Assembly (NCBI GenBank): GCA_003117195.1
Contig: BDSI01000031.1
Span: forward strand, 1,029,501-1,093,500
Length of the DNA: 64,000 nucleotides
Direction: 5' to 3'
DNA from: Eudorina sp. 2006-703-Eu-15
Lineage: Eukaryota; Chlorophyta; Chlorophyceae; Chlamydomonadales; Volvocaceae
The notes under the pieces were generated by a model. That model searched no databases. It worked only from the letters and a program-made list of their open reading frames with translations, and was not told where the DNA came from. Positions 58,217-64,000 of the stretch are shown piece by piece (the first letter of the stretch is position 1; each line of letters begins with the position of its first letter). Both the position numbers and the translations under genes were made by a program.

Positions 58217-58807
58217 ATGGATTTGCTAGTTGAAGCGCAAGGCGGCGTCCTTGAGGTTCGAAACGGGAGGAAAGGACGCAGCCTCTTCACAGCCAGATTA
58301 GTAAAGGGAGGCGAGATTGTGTTGAGCGAAGCGCCCATCCTTCTTCTGGTTGCGCCTGAGATGGCGCAGTCGACTTGTTTGGCATGTTTGCGTGCTGTCA
58401 GTCCGCTAGGTGCGCAATTTTAGGGATGTAATCATAAAATACGAGCATACTTAACAGTTGAACAGATAGCCGATACGTGTGCCTGGAGCACATCGTGCAT
58501 CGCATGGCATAACACTCTAAGCGCTAATGCCCGCGCTTGCGTCCCCGCAGAGAGCATACCGTGCTCTGGGTGTCGCCAGGCATGCTTCTGCACCCCGGCC
58601 TGTCAGCAGATGGCGCAGGGGACACCTTGGCTGCACTCGGCGCCTATTTGCAGGTTGGGGGGACAGGCATGACCACGAGAAGACCATCCCATAAATCCAT
58701 TGCAGCCTCCGCTGCCTGTGTTCGCTCCAGGGTAGCACTGCTACTGCGATCGCGTTGCGCGCACGTGGGACCGCTAGATACACCATCCCCGCCGCTGCGC
58801 GCGTTCA
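58217..58807 (+). CDS. SET/MYND (SMYD-like) protein, 5' exons only resolved
   Basis: It is a probable protein-lysine methyltransferase family member. Exons 58217-58409, 58551-58653 and 58706-58807 join in phase. The N-terminus has the first SET strand, GRKGRSLFTARLVKGGEIVL, followed by SEAP. The MYND zinc finger is split by the first intron: CLAC in exon 1, then CSGCRQACFCTPACQQ and H..C in exon 2, giving the full set of zinc ligands. The third exon ends at a strong GTAAGTT donor. Later exons with the SET core (NHSCxPN-type motif) were not found between 58808 and 60750, so the 3' half is unresolved or lost. A segment at 59195-59280 may be another exon. The ATG at 58217 is the first in frame. 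Confidence 0.75.
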
Positions 58808-60754
58808 GTAAGTTAAAGCAGCCCAAAGCCATATAACCTGTATATGCGCTCCTGGCAGATGCGCTTATATAGCTTCAGGACGACGGTCCTTTATTACTAT
58901 CATCATTATTAGTAAGGAGCAATCAATTGTATGGTAGTGGGCTGTGGCGCGTGTCCACACCTCCGAAACGTAGCCAGAATATGCTTCGTTCATCTCTTCG
59001 CACACTTTTCCTTACAGTGGACGGCTGGTTTTGCAGTTGCTACTTCGTCCTGCACGCTGGTCCTAACAGTTGGTACTTGCGAACGTGGCTATAACCTTTG
59101 GCTGCCTTTGGCGACAGTGACCTGGCGCGCAGACGTTCTTCTCTGAAAACACAGCTCGCAACATCCCGTGATGGTCTTTTACCTTTCCATTCCCAGGGGC
59201 CCATTCGGTTTTGCCGCCATTAGCGGCCCACAATAGCTATGACTGGAAGGAACTGGACGATAGCTGCACGTATGCTTAGGTAATTCCATACCTGTTCCGC
59301 AATGCTGTGTTCCCAGGCTGTCGGTCCTGGGAGCATAGCATTGTGGACATCTCAACCTCGCGTGTACCGGTGCGCCGGTGCGGATCCGTCAATTGCCTAC
59401 GAAGTCAATGGGCCGCGCGCGAGTGTAATCTGCGCCGCGCAGCCGCAATGCAGCCGCCTGCTGAAGAAACGTGATGCTAGACGGCACATATTGCCGCGAT
59501 CAGACAGACAGACAGACAGACAGACCGAAAGACAGAAAGACTAGCGAGCAAGTCGCCAAAGCACCACGGACGCGGACGCCTGATGTATTGCCGCCGCCAA
59601 CCTCATGTACGGACTGTACGACAACCTCGTGTCCCAAGCGAACGTCCCACGCCGCCAATCGCACCCGTTCCCAGCCCCCCCCCCGCACCCCTCCCCATCC
59701 CCCGCCTGCGCCTGACCCCCCCTCCCCCCGCCATCGCATCATTCCGTGGCCGCCCGCCCAGAGCACGTGAGGGGCCTGCCCCCCCTCCAAAGTCCCGACC
59801 CCTCCCCTGCGCCCCTCCCCCCCCATCGCCACCTCGCTGCGACACAAAAACGCTCACCCTCCACGTCCCTAAAACCACGACAAACGGCGGCCGTGCAGCA
59901 CAGATTTCGCCCCACAGCAGAGCAATCGTCTGCTTCAGACGCAGGGCGTGTCTCTAAAGAGTCGAACTCGGAGTGGGCGGGGGAGTGGGCGGGGGAGTCA
60001 AAGTGGGATTCGGACCCGGATTCAGATTCGGAGCGGGAGTCGCCCTCGACGCACCCCCTGCCCTCCCGGCGGCCGGCCAGATGCCTCTCAGATCCCTCGG
60101 CCTCCCCGCCTCCCGACCATGTCGCTCTCACCCCACCGCATCCCACCGCCCCACACCGCACCCAGACGGCGGGACTGAAGTCCACCCCGCCTATGCGACC
60201 CTCCGTCCCTCTGTGCGTCCCTCCCTCCCACCCGACACACCCCACCCCCAGGGCCCCAACACAACACACAACCAGCGGACCCCTTCACCGACCCGACCCG
60301 ACCCAATTCGACCCGGCCCGCTGCCGCTGCCCAGCAGACGGGTCGGGGCCCTCTGCTCCGTAGGGCCGCCACGAGGCGCGGCCCGCCCCGCGCCCCGCCG
60401 ACCCGCCCCGGTCCCCCGGCGCTTCCGCAGGAGGTTCTGCAGCCCTGAACCCTCTGCCTGCGCCCCCCCCCTTCCCGCAAACCCCGTCTACCTGTGTACG
60501 CCTCTCGTTGGGGTCCGCCCACCCCAGCACTGCCGCCTCCTCGGCGGCAGCAGCGCACCCCTTCTCCCCTCCTTCCCTCCCGCCGTTTGGCCCTTAAAAT
60601 ACCCTCTTCCGTCTCCTCGAAACTTCGAAGCTCGCCCGCCCCCACGGAGATCCACCACCACCACCGCCGCCGCCCCCCTTCGCTGCCCCCAGAACCCTGG
60701 CCGGTATCCCGCCCGAGGCGGCCCGAGGCCCCCGTAAGGCCCTCACGGGCAGAT
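58808..60754. other. Unresolved 3' part of the SMYD-like gene and region downstream of the TPR-RING gene
   Basis: Contains a GACA run at 59502-59526 and C-rich sequence from 59660. An acidic, Ser/Asp-rich plus-strand stretch at about 59940-60060 has no recognised domain. No SET core motif was found. The two flanking genes are transcribed towards each other, so both 3' ends should lie here. Confidence 0.45.
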
Positions 60755-63467
60755 CTACGACATGACGGGCACGGGCGCCTTGCACGTGGGGCAGACCGTC
60801 GTACGCTTAGCCCCGGGCGCGGCTGCCGTCGCCGCCATCGCCGCCGCCTCCTCGCCGCCCCTGGCCACCGCCGCCGCTGCGGCCGCCGCGACGCCGTCGT
60901 GGGTGCTGTCGCACCACTCCTTGAAGCAGCCGTCGTGCTGGACGTGCAGGCAGCCCAGCACGACCATGGGGCCGCGCGCGTCGCCGCGCGCCCGCGATTT
61001 GAATATGGCGATCTGCTCCTTGCAGACGGCGCAGGGGGCCGTGGAGGCGCCCTCCGCGATGCCCGGGTGCCCGGCCTCCTTGAGGGCAGCCGCCAGCTTC
61101 TGCCTGTGAGGGGAGTTGGAGGAAGGAGGAGGGGGACCGGGGAGGGGGATCCACACTCAAGCTCGGCGTCGCCAGCTCGGACCACTGACACCATATTACT
61201 GGTAGCATTTTCGCGGTTTTGCTGTCCTGAATCCATCAAGGGGGAAAACGACTTCGGACTGCGAAACGGTCGACGTGAGAGATGAGAGATGAGAGGGAGA
61301 GGGAGGGGCCTTTTCCCCTTCTCCCACCCCCATACAGCACACAAGCCCCCGCCCCGCCCCTGGATATATCATAATACAGTCGAGTCTTTATCGGATATTT
61401 GCTCTGGCAGTAGCGCAGTATACATATGTCTACCAATTTTCTATATCACCCCCCCGCCCCCTGACCTGTACTCGAGCGCCTCCCCCGGCTTGTCGAGCTG
61501 CAGCTCCGCCAGGTTGGCCAGGTTGATGAGCACCTGGATCACCTTGTCGTGGTCCTCCATGAGCTCGAAGATCTCCATCGCCTGGGGTCGGGGGCCGGGG
61601 ACCGGGGTTGGGGGACAGAATATCGGGCTAGGGGTCGGGGCTGGAGAGTGGGGGACAGGGCCGCAGGGGGCTGGAGAGTGGGGGACAGGGCCGCAGGGGG
61701 CTGGAGAGTGGGGGACCGGGCCGCAGGGGGGGTGGAGAGTGGGGGACAGGGCCGCAGGGGGCTGGAGAGTGGGGGACAGGGCCGCAGGGGGCTGGAGAGT
61801 GGGGGACAGGGCCGCAGGGGGCTGGAGAGTGGGGGACAGGGCCGCAGGGGGCTGGAGAGTGGGGGACAGGGCCGCAGGGGGCTGGAGAGTGGGGGACAGG
61901 GCCGCAGGGGGGTGGAGAGTGGGGGACAGGGCCGCAGGGGGTTGGAGAGTGGGGGACAGGGCCGCAGGGGGCTGGAGAGTGGGGGACAGGGCCGCAGGGG
62001 CTGGAGAGTGGGGGACAGGGCCGCAGGGGGCTGGAGAGTGGGGGACAGGGCCGCAGGGGGCTGGAGAGTGGGGGACAGGGCCGCAGGGGGCTGGAGAGTG
62101 GGGGACAGGGCCGCAGGGGGCTGGAGAGTGGGGGACAGGGCCGCAGGGGGCTGGAGAGTGGGGGACAGGGCCGCAGGGGGCTGGAGAGTGGGGGACAGGG
62201 CCGCAGGGGGCTGGAGAGTGGGGGACAGGGCCGCAGGGGGCTGGAGAGTGGGGACAGGGCCGCAGGGGCTGGAGAGTGGGGGACAGGCCGCAGGGGGCTG
62301 GAGAGTGGGGACAGGGCGGGGGCTGGAGAGGGGGGACTGGGGCAGGGCCGCAGGGGGCTGGAGAGTGGGGGACAGGGCCGCAGGGCTGGAGAGTGGGGGA
62401 CAGGGCCGCAGGGGCTGGAGAGTGGGGGACAGGGCCGCAGGGGGCTGGAGAGTGGGACAGGGCCGCAGGGGGTGAGAGTGGGGGACAGGGCCGCAGGGGG
62501 CTGGAGAGTGGGGACAGGGCCGCAGGGGCTGGAGAGTGGGCAGGGCGCAGGGGTGGAGAGTGGGGACAGGGCAGGGGCTGGAGAGTGGGGACAGGGCCGC
62601 AGGGGCTGGAGAGTGGGGACAGGGCCGCAGGGGGCTGGAGAGTGGGGGACAGGGCCTGGAGAGTGGGGGACAGGGGCAGGGGCTGGAGAGTGGGGGACAG
62701 GGCAGGGGGCTGCAGGGCAGGGAGAGTGGGGGACAGGGCCGCAGGGGGCTGGAGAGTGGGGGGCCGAGAGTGGGGGACAGGGCCGCAGGGGGCTGGAGAG
62801 TGGCAGGGCCGCAGGGGGTGGAGAGGGGGACAGGGGCGCAGGGGGGTGGAGAGTGGGGACAGGGCCGCAGGGGCTGGAGAGTGGGACAGGGCCGCAGGGG
62901 GCTGCAGAGGAGACACGAGGGTATGTGGCCGGGTGTGGGGTGAGCTGGGCATTTGGGGTTGCAGCATGGGATGGGGTTTGGGTTGTAGGCGAAGGTTGTT
63001 GAGTCCGCAAGGAAGCTGGGAGTCGAAAGGGGAGCTGCACAGAGGGGGGCCCTGGGCCGGGGCGTCTTCGCAGGCGGGCAAGGCAGGCGGGCATGACATG
63101 CGATGGGCGTGGCAGCGCCCAACAGTTGCCCTCAAGCGTTTCTCACGTACCTCCTTCCCGAGGCCCATGCAATAATGGAGAGGCTGAGCAAGACAGAGAT
63201 GTGTTGAAAGGGGGATTGTTTAGCATGAAAGGGTGAGTCCTGAGGCCGTCCACCGTCCTGTCAACCTGGCGTGGGTCAGGTGGGGGTTCAGGTGGGGGGC
63301 TGAGGCCCCTCCCGGCGGGCGGGCCGTACCTGTTCGTACGCCTGTTTGGACTGCTCGAAGCGGCGGGTGGCGAACAGCGCCGCCGCCATGTTGACCATGG
63401 CGGAGGCCGCCTGCATCATGCCCGTCGCCATGGCCGCCCGGTCGCCCGTCTCCGCGGCCTTGGCCAC
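60755..63467 (-). CDS. TPR-RING protein, C-terminal part (continues beyond right edge)
   Basis: It is possibly an E3 ubiquitin ligase or TPR adaptor. Exons on the minus strand are 63467-63330, 63183-63151, 61581-61466 and 61103-60755, all in phase; the 5' part is outside the window. The first two long exons are TPR-like helices (MVNMAAALFATRRFEQSKQA; KVIQVLINLANLAELQLD). The last exon holds a RING-type finger: CAVC, GCLHVQHDGCFKEW, then CPTCKAPVPVMS and stop at 60757-60755. Ligand order C-x2-C, C, H, H, C, C-x2-C fits RING-H2. An Ala-rich insertion lies between the last two ligand pairs. The 33-base exon (PLHYCMGLGKE) is small but has good splice sites. Confidence 0.83.
61640..62907 (+). repeat. 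30-bp minisatellite, about 40 copies
   Basis: The unit begins GCTGGAGAGTGGGGGACAGG and ends GCCGCAGGGG. The left 600 bases are almost perfect; from about 62250 rightwards copies lose single bases or short pieces. The array fills most of the intron between exons 61581 and 63151 of the TPR-RING gene. Long ORFs across it on both strands are artefacts of a period divisible by three. Confidence 0.96.
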
Positions 63468-64000
63468 CTGCGGGGCGGGGCGGGGCGGGGCGGGGCGGGG
63501 CGGGGTTCCGGGGCAGGGGGTCTGCCGGGGTGAGGATAGGCGGTTGGGGGGTCGCAAGGAGTACGCGGACTTGAACGTGACTGCGCTTGCCGCCACGATA
63601 GCGATCCGGAGGATCCGGTGCGGCGACAGGTGACTGGTGCCCCGGCGACGATGAAGGTGAGGGTGGCGGTTGAGTGGGTTGCAGGGCGCAGCGAGGACAC
63701 CCCGCCTGGTGAGGGTGGTGTGGGGTTGGTGCTGTGGGGTTGGTGCTGTGGGGTTGGTGCTGTGGGGTTGGTGCTGTGGGGGTGGTGCTGTGGGGGTGGG
63801 GGCACGGGGATGCGGGATCGTCGCCCCTCGACCCGCCCCTCGACCCGCCCCTCGACCCGCCCCTCGACCCAACCTCTACTGGACTTGGGCCGGACCTCAG
63901 CCGCCGCTCCGCCCCCCAGCCCCAGCCCCGGATACCGCCTGCGCCCCCGCGACATCCGCCCTCACCGACCACACACCCCCAAACCCCCAAACCCGGGGCT
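63468..64000. other. Right edge: intron of the TPR-RING gene with short satellites
   Basis: Contains a (GGGGC)n run at 63472-63505, about five copies of a 15-base GGTTGGTGCTGTGGG-type unit at 63715-63800, and four 12-base CCCGCCCCTCGA units at 63826-63870. No further exon was recognised. Confidence 0.5.

Noticed and set aside
61289..63175. Open frames of 480-630 codons on both strands across the 30-bp repeat
   Set aside because: The period is divisible by three, so all frames stay open; the real gene uses minus-strand exons on either side and the array is intronic.

Overview
The window looks like nuclear DNA of a volvocine-type green alga (Chlamydomonadales). The signs are very high GC, genes split into many short exons with GT-AG introns, long Ala/Gly/Gln/Pro homopolymer insertions inside conserved proteins, dense (AC)n and purine-tract satellites, and a multi-exon nucleotidyl cyclase of a type I associate with volvocine algae. 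No bacterial or organellar features are visible. The species cannot be named from sequence alone.

Layout. (1) 545-718, minus: one exon of an aluminium-resistance / methionine gamma-lyase-like PLP enzyme running off the left edge. (2) 1935-14728, plus: a very long EDEM3-like gene (GH47 mannosidase-like domain plus protease-associated domain, ER glycoprotein quality control). (3) 17447-20647, plus: a Spinster-type MFS transporter whose first exon was not found. (4) 22685-26961, plus: an F-box-like/leucine-rich-repeat protein with a long polyglutamine region. (5) 26962-37519: about 10.5 kb with no convincing gene, full of satellites and retroelement fragments. (6) 37520-55386, minus: an 18 kb gene for a receptor-like protein with a signal peptide, LRR ectodomain, one membrane helix and tandem class III cyclase domains (C1 and C2). 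(7) 55387-58216: a lower-GC intergenic stretch holding a near-perfect 167-bp inverted repeat. (8) 58217 to about 58807, plus: the start of a SET/MYND (SMYD-like) gene. (9) 60755-63467, minus: a TPR-RING protein whose 5' part lies beyond the right edge.

The strongest candidate for something new is gene 6. In most of this gene the exon phases join without conflict, and the residues kept in the two cyclase domains complement each other: C1 keeps the metal-binding aspartates, while C2 keeps the Asp/Asn/Arg set. This predicts one composite active site under a plant-style LRR ectodomain. Two further points stand out. One is the 57367-57724 foldback. The other is a dispersed family of 5'-truncated elements (about 7.76, 32.3, 36.4, 36.9 and 42 kb) that all end in TGTAA followed by an (AC)n tail.

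The genes do not form a pathway together; they are independent eukaryotic loci. Splice sites were read by eye from GT/AG and frame continuity, so terminal exons and UTRs are the least certain parts.
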